From Negativicutes bacterium (GTDB lineage Bacteria; Bacillota_C; Negativicutes; Sporomusales_B; JARLHX01): a stretch of DNA of 64,000 nucleotides. Below the pieces are notes generated by a model. That model ran no database searches. It saw only the letters and a program-made list of their open reading frames with translations, and was not told the DNA's origin. The DNA is taken from assembly GCA_031292035.1 (NCBI GenBank), contig JARLHX010000387.1, positions 1-64,000 on the forward strand. Direction: 5' to 3'. A program made the position numbers and the translations under genes. Shown here piece by piece: positions 53,692-62,404 of the stretch (the stretch's first letter is position 1; each line of letters opens with the position of its first letter).

Positions 53692-54123
53692 ATGAATATT
53701 GCATTTTTCTTAATTCCTAAGAATGAAGTGGTTTATCTCACTCTGAATTGCACGATGAGGCAAGCGCTGGAGAAAATGGAATATCACCGTTATACAGCCG
53801 TTCCGCTTATTGACGGATATGGAAAGTATGTCGGGACGATTACCGAAGGGGATTTCCTGTGGAAAATGAAAAATACTCCGGGATTAATGTTTGCTGATAC
53901 TGAAAAGGTTATGATCAAAGAGATTACCCGGCGGATGACCAATACCCCGGTGCACATCCATTCGCAAATCGAGGATTTGCTTACTTTGGCTATTGCGCAA
54001 AACTTCGTTCCGGTGGTGGATGACAGTGGAGTCTTTATCGGAATCGTTCGCCGCCGGGAAATTATCGAATATTATGCAAAGGCACCTGCGCGAGATGCCG
54101 ACGGTTTGCCAATACAACCGTAA
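53692..54123 (+). CDS. CBS-domain pair protein
   Basis: A 143-residue protein made of two CBS motifs (about 8-63 and 75-131): YTAVPLIDGYGKYVGTITEGDFL and FVPVVDDSGVFIGIVRRREII. The pair would bind an adenine nucleotide or similar ligand as a stand-alone sensor. GGGAGG precedes the ATG. Partner unknown. Confidence 0.9.
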   Translation: MNIAFFLIPKNEVVYLTLNCTMRQALEKMEYHRYTAVPLIDGYGKYVGTITEGDFLWKMKNTPGLMFADTEKVMIKEITRRMTNTPVHIHSQIEDLLTLAIAQNFVPVVDDSGVFIGIVRRREIIEYYAKAPARDADGLPIQP

Positions 54124-54212
54124 TGCGAGGAAATAATATTAGCACATTTGATGAAAAAGTGGGATTGTAATGGTTTCAAGGGGAGTTTGGCGTAAACAAC
54201 GATGGTTACAGA

Positions 54213-54240
54213 GGACCTGGCGCGGTCAGGTTTCTTTTTG
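54213..54240 (+). terminator. Probable terminator
   Basis: A short ACCTG/CAGGT stem followed by TTTCTTTTT, about 90 bp after the CBS gene. Confidence 0.45.
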
Positions 54241-54389
54241 TTTTATAAATAATACCAATAATTGTTGCTCAACCGGATAAAGAGTAGTAGAATTAGATAG
54301 GAATATTATTAATTAGTAATATTGCGGTTTAACCGTCGGCCTGGAGGGCTGCAATCCCTAAGCTGTATACAAATAAGAAAAACCGGCAA

Positions 54390-54403
54390 TAGTAATTTTA
54401 CGA
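54390..54403. promoter_or_regulatory. Possible Zur operator
   Basis: TAGTAATTTTACGA (reverse TCGTAAAATTACTA) resembles the Bacillus Zur box TCGTAAT-N-ATTACGA with one base less. It overlaps the ribosome site of the Fur-family gene, suggesting autoregulation. Confidence 0.4.
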
Positions 54404-54412
54404 GGTGATAGT

Positions 54413-54850
54413 GTGCTGCAGTTGACAGATGAAATTATCAAGAGACTGAAAGAAAAGGGCTGTAAGATTACTCCCCAGCGCCGCGCGGTGATTCAGGCCC
54501 TGCAAAAGCTGGATCAATTTCCGACGGCTCAGGAGATTTTTTCCGATATCAAACCAGCCAATCCGGATGTGAGTCTGGATACGGTCTATCGCAATCTCAA
54601 TCTGCTTGTCGACATGGGGGTTGTAAATCAAATCAACCTGCCAGGCAAAGACGTGAAGGTATTCGAACTGGCTACCGCCAAGCATCATCACCATTTGGTC
54701 TGTCTCGGCTGTGGTCAAGCCAGCTGCCTCAACTATTGCCCGGTAGATGAATCTGTCTTGCGCCAAGCCGCCGGTTCCGAGTTTCAGATTGTCGGCCATT
54801 CGCTGGAGCTTTATGGCTATTGCACGAAATGCCGCCGAAAAGATCAATAG
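54413..54850 (+). CDS. zur: Fur-family regulator, Zur type
   Basis: A 145-residue repressor. The winged helix includes ITPQRRAVIQAL and DTVYRNLNLLVDMG. The metal-sensing region is KHHHHLVCLGCG, and CxxC pairs (CLGC, CTKC) hold the structural Zn. The gene lies directly before znuCBA, so it is assigned as the zinc-responsive Zur rather than Fur or PerR. GTG 54413 follows ACGAGGTG. Confidence 0.88.
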   Translation: MLQLTDEIIKRLKEKGCKITPQRRAVIQALQKLDQFPTAQEIFSDIKPANPDVSLDTVYRNLNLLVDMGVVNQINLPGKDVKVFELATAKHHHHLVCLGCGQASCLNYCPVDESVLRQAAGSEFQIVGHSLELYGYCTKCRRKDQ

Positions 54851-54860
54851 GAGTGACACT

Positions 54861-55601
54861 ATGAATGCCTTTGAATTTGAAAATGTATCTTTTGCTTATT
54901 CAGATCATAATGTATTTACCCACATCAACCTGAAGGTTGCGGCAGGCGACTTTTTGGCCATCGTCGGGGGAAACGGGTCAGGCAAGTCGACCCTGCTCAA
55001 GCTGTGTGTCGGGGCTATCAAACCAGACTGCGGCCAGGTCAAAATTTTCGGCCAGCCTTTGGCCGCCTACCGGGAATGGTATAAGATCGGCTATGTGCCG
55101 CAGAATCCCCTTCGGGACCGGTCTTTTCCCACTACAGTTGAAGAGATTGTAGCCATGGGCCGTGTCGCCCGCCTTGGTGTGGGCCGACGGCTACGGCAGA
55201 CTGACCGGGATATTATCGATAAAGCACTGAATTTGGTCAGCATGGCTAAGCTGCGGTCGCAAATGATTGGACAGCTTTCCGGCGGACAGCAGCAGCGCGT
55301 TATGGTCGCCCGGGCCCTCGCGGCCGAGCCGGAGGTGCTGATTCTTGACGAGCCGACAGCCGGGGTCGATGCCCAGGGGGCGGAAGATTTTTACGCTCTC
55401 TTAAAGAACCTCCAAAAAGATTCGGGTATTACCGTGCTGTTGGTTTCCCACGATGTGGACCGGGTGGCCAAGTATGCTTCTACCATGGCCAATCTCGATC
55501 ATGGCCTAAAGTACTATGGTGCCGCCGACCGTTTCTATCAACCGCCAAGGTATATCAATTCCCGGAAAGTACACAAAGGAGATATCGCGAATCATGCTTG
55601 A
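54861..55601 (+). CDS. znuC: Zinc ABC transporter ATP-binding protein
   Basis: A 246-residue ATPase: Walker A GGNGSGKST, signature [10 protein letters not shown], Walker B VLILDEPTAGVD, switch SHDVDRV. ATG 54861 (AGGAGTG upstream), 10 bp after zur. It overlaps znuB by 8 nt. The family covers Zn and Mn importers; Zn is favoured by the Zur neighbour. Confidence 0.9.
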   Translation: MNAFEFENVSFAYSDHNVFTHINLKVAAGDFLAIVGGNGSGKSTLLKLCVGAIKPDCGQVKIFGQPLAAYREWYKIGYVPQNPLRDRSFPTTVEEIVAMGRVARLGVGRRLRQTDRDIIDKALNLVSMAKLRSQMIGQLSGGQQQRVMVARALAAEPEVLILDEPTAGVDAQGAEDFYALLKNLQKDSGITVLLVSHDVDRVAKYASTMANLDHGLKYYGAADRFYQPPRYINSRKVHKGDIANHA

Positions 55602-56436
55602 GATATTGCAGTTTGATTTTATGCAGCGGGCGGTGGTCGCCGGCCTCTTGGTCGGGTTGATTTGCCCGATCATTGGAATCTTTATTATTTTAAAGAAACA
55701 GTCCCTTATCGGTGACGGGTTGGGCCATATTGCGTTTGCCGGCGTGGCTACCGGTTGGCTGCTGGGGATATACCCGGTGCTGAGCGCAACGGTGGTAACG
55801 GTGCTCGCGGCGGTGGGGATCGAGGAACTGCGGGCCAGGCGCCCCGCTTTTGCCGATATGATGCTGGCGATCTTTTTCTACTCCGGGATTGCCTGCGCCG
55901 TCCTTTTCAGCAGTATGGCCAAAACCAACAATGTGAGTTTACTCGGCTATCTGTTTGGCAGCATCGTGACGGTGAGCGTCCAGGACGTGTGGACGGTGGC
56001 GGCGCTCGCTGCTGTTGTCCTGTTGATTCTTGGCGTGATTTTCAAGGAACTGATGTTTGTTACTTTTGATGAAGAAGTAGCCAGGATCAGCGGGCTGCCG
56101 ATCAAGAAGATCAATATGATACTGGCCATCCTTACCGCGTTGACGGTATCGATCTCGATGCGAGTTGTCGGCATTTTGATGGTTTCGGCGTTGATGGTCA
56201 TCCCGGTGGCGGCCAGTCTGCAGATTTCCCGCAGTTTTCGCAGTACGATGATTAATGCGGTCATTGTGTCGGAGACGGCGGTTGTCATTGGGTTGCTGAC
56301 GTCGTTTTATATGAATTTCGCTTCCGGTGGAACCATCGTCATCACGGCAGCCTTGCTGTTTATGGTGGCCTTTATTTTCAAACAGGTCGTTTTTGAAAAA
56401 ATGGCCAAAGCCAAGGCGATGCAGCAGAGCTTCTAG
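55594..56436 (+). CDS. znuB: Zinc ABC transporter permease
   Basis: A 280-residue permease of the ABC-3 family, with 8-9 helices, including IGDGLGHIAFAGVATGWLL and MRVVGILMVSALMVIPVAAS. ATG 55594 with AAAGGAG upstream; the longer frame from 55516 lies inside znuC. Confidence 0.92.
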   Translation: MLEILQFDFMQRAVVAGLLVGLICPIIGIFIILKKQSLIGDGLGHIAFAGVATGWLLGIYPVLSATVVTVLAAVGIEELRARRPAFADMMLAIFFYSGIACAVLFSSMAKTNNVSLLGYLFGSIVTVSVQDVWTVAALAAVVLLILGVIFKELMFVTFDEEVARISGLPIKKINMILAILTALTVSISMRVVGILMVSALMVIPVAASLQISRSFRSTMINAVIVSETAVVIGLLTSFYMNFASGGTIVITAALLFMVAFIFKQVVFEKMAKAKAMQQSF

Positions 56437-56487
56437 ACGGGTACAGCTAAGTGGACTTGCCCGGATATAGATGAAATATATGTTTTT

Positions 56488-56521
56488 AACAGTAATATTA
56501 TTATTTAGTCATGTTACTGTT
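56488..56521. promoter_or_regulatory. Inverted repeat before znuA
   Basis: AACAGTAA (56488-56495) and TTACTGTT (56514-56521) form perfect arms around an AT-rich 18-nt spacer just before the znuA ribosome site. It may be a Zur operator or an RNA hairpin. Confidence 0.4.
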
Positions 56522-56541
56522 TGTTTACAGGAGGAAATAAT

Positions 56542-57462
56542 ATGCGAAAAGCCTGGACTAGGATTGTAGCTGTGATTGCATTGAATTTGGTGCTTTTGTC
56601 GAGTGTTAGTTTTGCCGCCTTTTGGGACTCCAAACCCACGATTGTTACGACCATTTATCCCCTTTATGAATTTACCAGGCAGGTGGTGGGCGATAAAGCC
56701 GAAGTCATTCTGCTGGTTCCTGCTGGCGCTGAGCCCCATGACTGGGAGCCTGCCGCCGCTGATTTGATCCGGATAAAACGGGCTTCGCTGGTGGTTTATA
56801 ACGGCGGGGGGATGGAGCCTTGGATCGACAGGCTTACAGGCACCGTCCTTGCCGGCAAAAGAACGGTCAGCGCCGCAGGGGCCGTTTCCCTGATTTCGGC
56901 GCAGTACACTGAAGAAGGCGGCCCTGCCGATCCGGGCAGCATTGATCCGCATGTGTGGCTTGATCCGGTAAACGCTCAGGCCATCGTGCAGGCCATCGCA
57001 ACCGCCATGGCGGAGGTCGACGCCGATAACGCCGGTGAATATCAGGCTAATGCCGATGCCTATAACAGGCAGCTTGCCGGACTGGACAGCGAGTACCAGG
57101 CGGCTCTGGCGTCGGCTGCCGGTCGGGAGATCATCACCTCGCACGCCGCTTTTGGCTATCTTGCCAATCGTTATGGACTGAGACAGGTTGCTATTATGGG
57201 TCTGTCTCCTGACGCGGAACCGGCGCCGGAACGGATGGCGGAAATCATTCGCCATGTACGGGCCAATGGGATCAAATACATATTTTTTGAAACACTGGTA
57301 AGTCCGAAATTGGCGGAAGTGATTGCCGGTGAAACAGGGGCGCAGACGCTGGTTCTCAATCCGATGGAAGGCCTGACTGAGGAGGAACTCGCCCAGGGTA
57401 TGAACTATATCACTGTGATGCGAATGAATTTGGTCAATCTGCAATACGCTCTCGGGATTTAG
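56542..57462 (+). CDS. znuA: Zinc ABC transporter substrate-binding protein
   Basis: A 306-residue cluster A-I binding protein. Signal peptide about 1-25. Metal ligands: His in GAEPHDWEP, His in DPHVWLDP, His in TSHAAFGYLA and an acidic residue near the C-terminus. The His-rich loop of many ZnuA proteins is absent; a short acidic GGPADPGS segment is there instead. AGGAGGAA precedes ATG 56542. Last gene of the zinc operon. Confidence 0.9.
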   Translation: MRKAWTRIVAVIALNLVLLSSVSFAAFWDSKPTIVTTIYPLYEFTRQVVGDKAEVILLVPAGAEPHDWEPAAADLIRIKRASLVVYNGGGMEPWIDRLTGTVLAGKRTVSAAGAVSLISAQYTEEGGPADPGSIDPHVWLDPVNAQAIVQAIATAMAEVDADNAGEYQANADAYNRQLAGLDSEYQAALASAAGREIITSHAAFGYLANRYGLRQVAIMGLSPDAEPAPERMAEIIRHVRANGIKYIFFETLVSPKLAEVIAGETGAQTLVLNPMEGLTEEELAQGMNYITVMRMNLVNLQYALGI

Positions 57463-57508
57463 TGGAGGGTCTGACAAGGCCGGTTGCTTAGGTGCCGGCG
57501 TCATCGAC

Positions 57509-57540
57509 AAAAGGGTCTGCCATCATGCAGACCCTTTTTT
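57509..57540 (+). terminator. Terminator of the znu operon
   Basis: The stem AAAAGGGTCTGC/GCAGACCCTTTT with a 6-nt loop and T-run. Confidence 0.88.
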
Positions 57541-57683
57541 ATGCGTAATAAGCATAAACAGAAATCTTTAGAAAATTTTTGTGGTGAACGGCAAAATGGC
57601 TAGCGTTTTACAATGTATTTATAAGATTTCGGTTCGTTATTATAAATGAAGCGGGAGTCTGAAAAAACTTGGAGGTGTAAAAT

Positions 57684-58286
57684 ATGAGCATATCGTCGAT
57701 CGGGAGCAGCAATTGGGCGGCTCTATTGAGCCAATATTACTATCAGAATTCCACAGTGAATAACACCACCAGCAGCACTGGCACTACAACGCAAAGTTCG
57801 GCAGCCATCAGTAGCTTGTCAGGGGTGACAAGCAGCAACTCCGACGGAGATACCTTTCAGTTATCAGGGATGATGCCGCCGCCCCCGCCACCGAGTGATA
57901 GCAGCAGTACCGGGTCGAGCAGCTCGGACAGCTCGTCTAGCCTCAACACTGACATCACCAGCTTTCTCAATAAAGTGGCCAACGGGACTGTAACCAGCAG
58001 TGATCTGAGCAGTATGGAGAGCGAGCTGCAGCAGTACAGCACCAGCAGCACCAGTGATACCAGTGGCACAGGCACCAGTGACGGCACTTCCCAGTCTGTT
58101 GCCATGATGCCGCCGCCCCCGCCGCCACAGAGTGGGAGCAGCACCGGGTCGAGCAGCTCAGACGGTTCGTCCAGTTTCAACTCTGACATCGCCAGTTTTC
58201 TGGAGAAAGTGGAGAATGGCACTGTCGCCAATAGCGACATCAGCAGCATGCAGAGTGAATTGCAGAAATTATTGAACAAGTCATAG
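57684..58286 (+). CDS. Ser-rich protein with duplicated polyproline module
   Basis: A 200-residue protein with a Ser/Thr/Asn-rich N-terminus (MSISSIGSSNWAALLSQYYY). Two similar modules follow: residues about 62-117 and 140-195. Each has MMPPPPPP, a Ser/Gly-rich linker, then a helix (ITSFLNKVANGTVTSSDLSS / IASFLEKVENGTVANSDISS) and SELQ. No signal peptide or transmembrane segment, so it is cytoplasmic or exported by another route. GGAGGTG precedes the ATG. No family recognised. Confidence 0.8.
   Translation: MSISSIGSSNWAALLSQYYYQNSTVNNTTSSTGTTTQSSAAISSLSGVTSSNSDGDTFQLSGMMPPPPPPSDSSSTGSSSSDSSSSLNTDITSFLNKVANGTVTSSDLSSMESELQQYSTSSTSDTSGTGTSDGTSQSVAMMPPPPPPQSGSSTGSSSSDGSSSFNSDIASFLEKVENGTVANSDISSMQSELQKLLNKS
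57867..58270 (+). repeat. Internal duplication in 57684-58286
   Basis: Two DNA copies (about 57867-58034 and 58101-58268) encode the MMPPPPPP-Ser-helix module and share blocks such as CCGCCGCCCCCGCC and CACCGGGTCGAGCAGCTC. A 66-bp Ser/Thr/Gly linker separates them. Confidence 0.7.
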
Positions 58287-58644
58287 AAGTAAGCCTCCAT
58301 ATCCCCGGACGCCAGGCCATTATGACCAGGGAAAGGATGCCCAGCTCCCGCGGGCCTCTTGTCTTGGCGGCCAATCTGACATAACTGGGATGGCAACAAT
58401 CGGCAATGACTTCAATAACCTCTTTTCGCGCAAGGATCTGGCGGCAATTGCTGCTGGCGCCTACGCGGATAAGAGGTTATTTGTTTAGTAGTTGTTGAAG
58501 CGGAAGTGGAGACAAGCGAGCGGGCAGCAGCTTTTGGCAGTGACCGGGGTTGTTGCATGGCATTTATTGGAGGAAAATGTAGAACAACAGAGAAATAGGA
58601 AAGAATGAACCAATGTGTGAATCGGCAAAGGATAGGACAAGAAT
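58287..58644. other. Intergenic region with large hairpin
   Basis: A 358-bp region without a gene. AATAACCTCTT (58414-58424) and AAGAGGTTATT (58471-58481) form an 11-bp stem around a GC-rich, structured 46-nt loop with an inner CGCG pairing. It may be a terminator or a small RNA. Confidence 0.45.
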
Positions 58645-59922
58645 GTGAAATTCGATAAAATCATCGGCGACGAATCGCAGTTTACGCTGGAACATAGAAT
58701 TTTGAATACGGTGCTGGCGTTTAGCATTCTGCTGTCATTTTGGACCGCGGTTGTCAATTATCTGCTTGGCAGGGGGATCTGGGCGGTATTGGCTTGTGCG
58801 GTGAGTGGGGCAATATTGCTCAGTCTGCATCACTTGTCGGTTGCGAAAAAACAATATCAGACTTCGGTCATGTTGGTATTGCTGCTTTCTATATTTATCA
58901 TCATTCCACTGACCTGGCTCTTCAATGGCGGCACCTTCGGCGGCAATCCGCTGTATGTGGCGGTATTCTCGTCGTTGGGGGCGGCTGCTCTTACGGGGCG
59001 TAACCGATATATCGCCGTCTTTTCCCTGATCATAATGGCAGTGGTGATCATTATGCTGGAATACGAATATCCTTGGGCTTTTGCGGGCCGGGCGAATGGT
59101 ATCGACAGATATATCGATATTTCCATTGCTCTGGCAACAACCGCGATTGCCAATACCATATTATATGGGGCGATTTTAGGACAATACAAGCAAGAACACG
59201 ATAAAGCAAGACGGTATCTGTCGCAAATCGAAAAACAGAAAGTCGAAGGGGAAATTGCCCGGTTGGACCGGCTCAACATCATTGGGGAAATGGCTGCCAG
59301 CATTGGGCATGAGGTACGCAATCCCCTGACGACAGTGCGGGGTTTTTTGCAGCTGTTTCAGAGAAAGGAAGAGTATGATCAGCATAAAGAGCATTTTGAC
59401 CTGATGATTGTAGAGCTGGATCGCGCGAATTTAATCATTACTGAGTTTCTATCCCTGGCCAAAAACAGAGCCATTAACCTGCAGCCCCGCAACCTGAATC
59501 ACTTGATTGAAGAACTCTATCCGCTGCTTCAGGCCTCCGCACTGCGCGAAAGCAAAGAAATCGAGGTGGTGCTCGACAATCTGCCGCTAATTGTAATCGA
59601 CGAGAACGAGATCAAGCAATGTCTGCTCAATCTGGTGCAGAACGCGCTTGAGGCCATGACGGCGGGCGGGGTTGTCACCATTGCCACAGCCGTGGCCGGT
59701 GACAGGGTAGTCATGTCGGTGCGGGACACCGGTGGGGGAATCCCGCCGGAAGTTTTCGGAAAAATAGGCACACCATTTGTAACAACCAAAGAAAAGGGAA
59801 CCGGCTTGGGCCTGTCGGTCTGCTATCGGATTGCCGATCGCCACGACGCCAGAATCGAAATTGAAACAAGTTCTAACGGGACCACTTTTGTGATTGAGTT
59901 TAAGAGCCTGCCGCCTGTCTGA
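58645..59922 (+). CDS. Sensor histidine kinase 1 (membrane module, no PAS)
   Basis: A 425-residue orphan kinase. About six membrane helices (20-180) form a sensor with conserved LFNGGTFGGNPLY. A coiled coil (about 180-210) leads to the phosphoacceptor region GEMAASIGHEVRNPLTTVRGF (H222), then N-box QCLLNLVQNALEAM, G1 DTGGG and G2 KGTGLGLS. The H-box wording is like that of Bacillus sporulation kinases. The sensor is shared with the kinase at 62405. GTG start with a weak ribosome site. Confidence 0.88.
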   Translation: MKFDKIIGDESQFTLEHRILNTVLAFSILLSFWTAVVNYLLGRGIWAVLACAVSGAILLSLHHLSVAKKQYQTSVMLVLLLSIFIIIPLTWLFNGGTFGGNPLYVAVFSSLGAAALTGRNRYIAVFSLIIMAVVIIMLEYEYPWAFAGRANGIDRYIDISIALATTAIANTILYGAILGQYKQEHDKARRYLSQIEKQKVEGEIARLDRLNIIGEMAASIGHEVRNPLTTVRGFLQLFQRKEEYDQHKEHFDLMIVELDRANLIITEFLSLAKNRAINLQPRNLNHLIEELYPLLQASALRESKEIEVVLDNLPLIVIDENEIKQCLLNLVQNALEAMTAGGVVTIATAVAGDRVVMSVRDTGGGIPPEVFGKIGTPFVTTKEKGTGLGLSVCYRIADRHDARIEIETSSNGTTFVIEFKSLPPV

Positions 59923-59954
59923 TCGAAGGGCAGTCCCTGTTCCCATCCGGAATG

Positions 59955-59984
59955 AAAAAAGAGCGACCATATCGCTCTTTTTTT
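59955..59984. terminator. Bidirectional terminator
   Basis: The stem AAAAAAGAGCGA/TCGCTCTTTTTT lies between kinase 1 and the convergent hemerythrin gene. Confidence 0.88.
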
Positions 59985-60017
59985 GCGGCTTTTTTTCATT
60001 GTCAGGCTGTTTGCGGT

Positions 60018-60428
60018 TTATAGGATACCTTTATGGCGAAAGTATTTGATATATGCCATGTCGCTTTCGTTAAGATGATTGCGAAACCAATCAAGAACAA
60101 AGGAGAAGAGTTCATAGGAAAGCATGTCCTGTTGGTGTGATTGACGAAGTTCATTCAATTTATGCAAAAATTCGGCGTGTTCCTGCTTGTGTTTCTCGCA
60201 TGCGGGGAAGCCGTGCTGCAGTAGCAGTTCTTCTTCAAAGGCGAAATGGATATCGGCGTAACGGGAAAACTCGGCGAGAAACTTGATTGTGAGTTTTTTT
60301 TCCGCTTCGATATCCGGGCAGTTCATTCCTTCGTCATAAAGCGAGTTGATGGCGTCAACGAGGAATTGGTGCTGGGAATCGAGTTTGGCGATGCCGGTAG
60401 CCAGCGAGTGATCCAGAACCAAGTGCAT
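60018..60428 (-). CDS. Bacteriohemerythrin
   Basis: A 136-residue four-helix bundle protein with a di-iron O2-binding site. Ligands: His in LDHSLATG, His in LDSQHQFLVD, HFAFEEE, His pair in KHKQEHAEF, and WFRNHLNESDMAY (His, Asp). It may store or sense O2 or NO in this anaerobe. ATG 60428 has AAAGGATG upstream; ATG 60437 is too close to the same site. It lies between two orphan kinases on the opposite strand. Confidence 0.92.
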   Translation of the reverse strand: MHLVLDHSLATGIAKLDSQHQFLVDAINSLYDEGMNCPDIEAEKKLTIKFLAEFSRYADIHFAFEEELLLQHGFPACEKHKQEHAEFLHKLNELRQSHQQDMLSYELFSFVLDWFRNHLNESDMAYIKYFRHKGIL

Positions 60429-60741
60429 TGTTATCATCCTTTATTCAGTAGTTTACGGAAACTATCCATATTGTATAATAGACAACCAGGCAAAGACAAT
60501 GGCGAATAGCCTTTATAGAATAATGGAAAATGTTCCATTACGCAGGCGCTGGTTTTCCGCGAGGGTCTGAAGACGACGGTGCTGCTCGGCCCTGCAAAAG
60601 GAGGATTTTTATGTAAGAAGCCAAATAAAATGCAATTTCGGCAATATTCGCTAATATATTACCTGTAATGCAGGAAATATCAGATAATGTTGAGAAATAC
60701 CATCTGAACAATGAACGCTTCCAAGCCGTCAGGAGGTAAGC
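60429..60741. other. Intergenic region with palindrome and start-stop codon pair
   Basis: A 313-bp divergent region. It contains the perfect inverted repeat TAATGGAA-N4-TTCCATTA (60521-60540) and, at 60601-60616, an ideal AAAGGAGG site followed by ATG-TAA (60611-60616). No protein gene was found. Confidence 0.5.
60521..60540. promoter_or_regulatory. Palindromic operator candidate
   Basis: TAATGGAA and TTCCATTA, 4-nt spacer, between the hemerythrin and kinase 2 genes. It could bind a dimeric regulator. Confidence 0.35.
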
Positions 60742-62238
60742 ATGTCGAGCCTAATCCAGGCATATATTCAAGCGCTGCAAACCGAGGACCGTCTGATCGG
60801 CGAAATGCTGGCAACTCGCAGGGAAGCCGAAGCTACCCCGGAACCTGATTTTGCTATGGGCTTTGTCTTTGACGGCGGTGGTCGGTTTCTTTTTGTCAGT
60901 TGCCTGGGAGCGGCGAATGTCAATCTAAGACAAGGTGACATGGTGGGAAGACATTGGCGGGAGATCGGTCTCAATCCGCAAATGATGGAGCCGGTCGAAA
61001 GCGATATTCAGGAAATTTTTATGACAGGAAAAAGCCTGCGGCGGACGATTATCGTCGATTCGCCGGTGGAACGGGGCATCCGGCATTTGGAGTATACGGC
61101 CAGCCCCCTGTATGATACAGACGGAAAAGTGGGCGCAGTTCACCAGGTTGTCAGAAATGCGATAATCACCGAACCTCCTTATGAAGGCGTTTCCAAACGG
61201 AAAAATTTATTTTATAAATTGGTGGAAAAAACACCCATCCCGACGATTATCGCCGGGAGAGACGGTACAATTCAATATATGAACAAGGCGTACCATGACT
61301 CGCGGATGCTGCCTGATCATTACGTCGTAGGTAAAACGCTGATTTCGGTTTCCGAGGCTTTGGGGATGAAGTATGAGGATCTGGGCTTGGTAAAGGCGCT
61401 AAAGGGCCAGGAAAACTACGGCGTATACCAAAAGATCAACGGCCGTGACTGGGTGGTGAATTCTTTTCCGCTGAGGGACGCCCATAACCGGATTATCGCC
61501 GGGATCGTTACAGCGCAGGAAGTCTCAAAAATCGTCAATCTGCAAGAAGAGATGCGTAAGATGGACCGCTTTAATCTCATCGGGGAAATGGCGGCAGGGG
61601 TAGCACACGAGATTCGCAATCCGCTGACGGTGGTAAAGGGCTATCTGCAATTTCTCCAGAATAAAGTGCCTGAGCAGCTCAGGGAATGGTTCCAAATCGC
61701 CTTGAATGAACTCGGTCGGGTGGAGAATCTGATTACGACCTTCCTTTCTCTCGCCGGCAACACAATATCGGAGAAACGAATCGCCAATCTCAATGTGATT
61801 TTGCAGGATCTGATCCCCCTGGTTAGCGCCGAGGCCCTGAAACGGGACATTTTGATCAACCCCAATTTGGGCGCCGGGCTGCCGGATCTGTTACTGGATG
61901 AAAAGGAAATCCGCCAGGTGATCCTGAATCTGACTCGCAATGCCTTTGATGCAATGGACAAACGCGGCGTTCTGAGCATTTATACAAAGACAGAAAACAA
62001 TGAGATCGTGCTGGGGGTTTCGGACAACGGACGGGGAATACCGGCAAATCAGCTGGAAAAGATCTTTGACCCCTTTTTTACGACGAAGGAAGACGGCACC
62101 GGGCTGGGGCTGTCGATATGTGCAAACATCATTAAGAAACATAAAGGTGACATCCGGGTTGATTCCCGTGAAAATGAAGGCACCAGCTTTATCATCAGGT
62201 TGCCGCTATACTGCGAAATGGCAACTGCCAAGCGATGA
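60742..62238 (+). CDS. Sensor histidine kinase 2 (two PAS domains, cytoplasmic)
   Basis: A 498-residue soluble kinase. PAS-like regions at about 35-140 and 155-265 (TPIPTIIAGRDGTIQYMNKAY). Phosphoacceptor GEMAAGVAHEIRNPLTVVKG (H289), N-box QVILNLTRNAFDAM, G1 DNGRG and G2 DGTGLGLSI. No membrane segment. No response regulator adjoins. Its H-box again resembles sporulation kinases of the KinA class. CAGGAGG precedes the ATG. Confidence 0.9.
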   Translation: MSSLIQAYIQALQTEDRLIGEMLATRREAEATPEPDFAMGFVFDGGGRFLFVSCLGAANVNLRQGDMVGRHWREIGLNPQMMEPVESDIQEIFMTGKSLRRTIIVDSPVERGIRHLEYTASPLYDTDGKVGAVHQVVRNAIITEPPYEGVSKRKNLFYKLVEKTPIPTIIAGRDGTIQYMNKAYHDSRMLPDHYVVGKTLISVSEALGMKYEDLGLVKALKGQENYGVYQKINGRDWVVNSFPLRDAHNRIIAGIVTAQEVSKIVNLQEEMRKMDRFNLIGEMAAGVAHEIRNPLTVVKGYLQFLQNKVPEQLREWFQIALNELGRVENLITTFLSLAGNTISEKRIANLNVILQDLIPLVSAEALKRDILINPNLGAGLPDLLLDEKEIRQVILNLTRNAFDAMDKRGVLSIYTKTENNEIVLGVSDNGRGIPANQLEKIFDPFFTTKEDGTGLGLSICANIIKKHKGDIRVDSRENEGTSFIIRLPLYCEMATAKR

Positions 62239-62262
62239 CGGCTGCTTTCTCCTGCTGTTGAG

Positions 62263-62291
62263 ACCTCTTGTCTTTCGACAAGAGGTTTTTT
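62263..62291 (+). terminator. Terminator after kinase 2
   Basis: The stem ACCTCTTGTC/GACAAGAGGT with a 4-nt loop and T6. Confidence 0.9.
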
Positions 62292-62404
62292 GATATTGGA
62301 TTGGCGTAAAGGGCAATGGTCACCAATTTTTTACAGGAAAATAGAAAGTTATGGCGAACTTTGTATTGAATGCAAACTGCCGAAGGAGTGGCTGGGTAAG
62401 CGCG

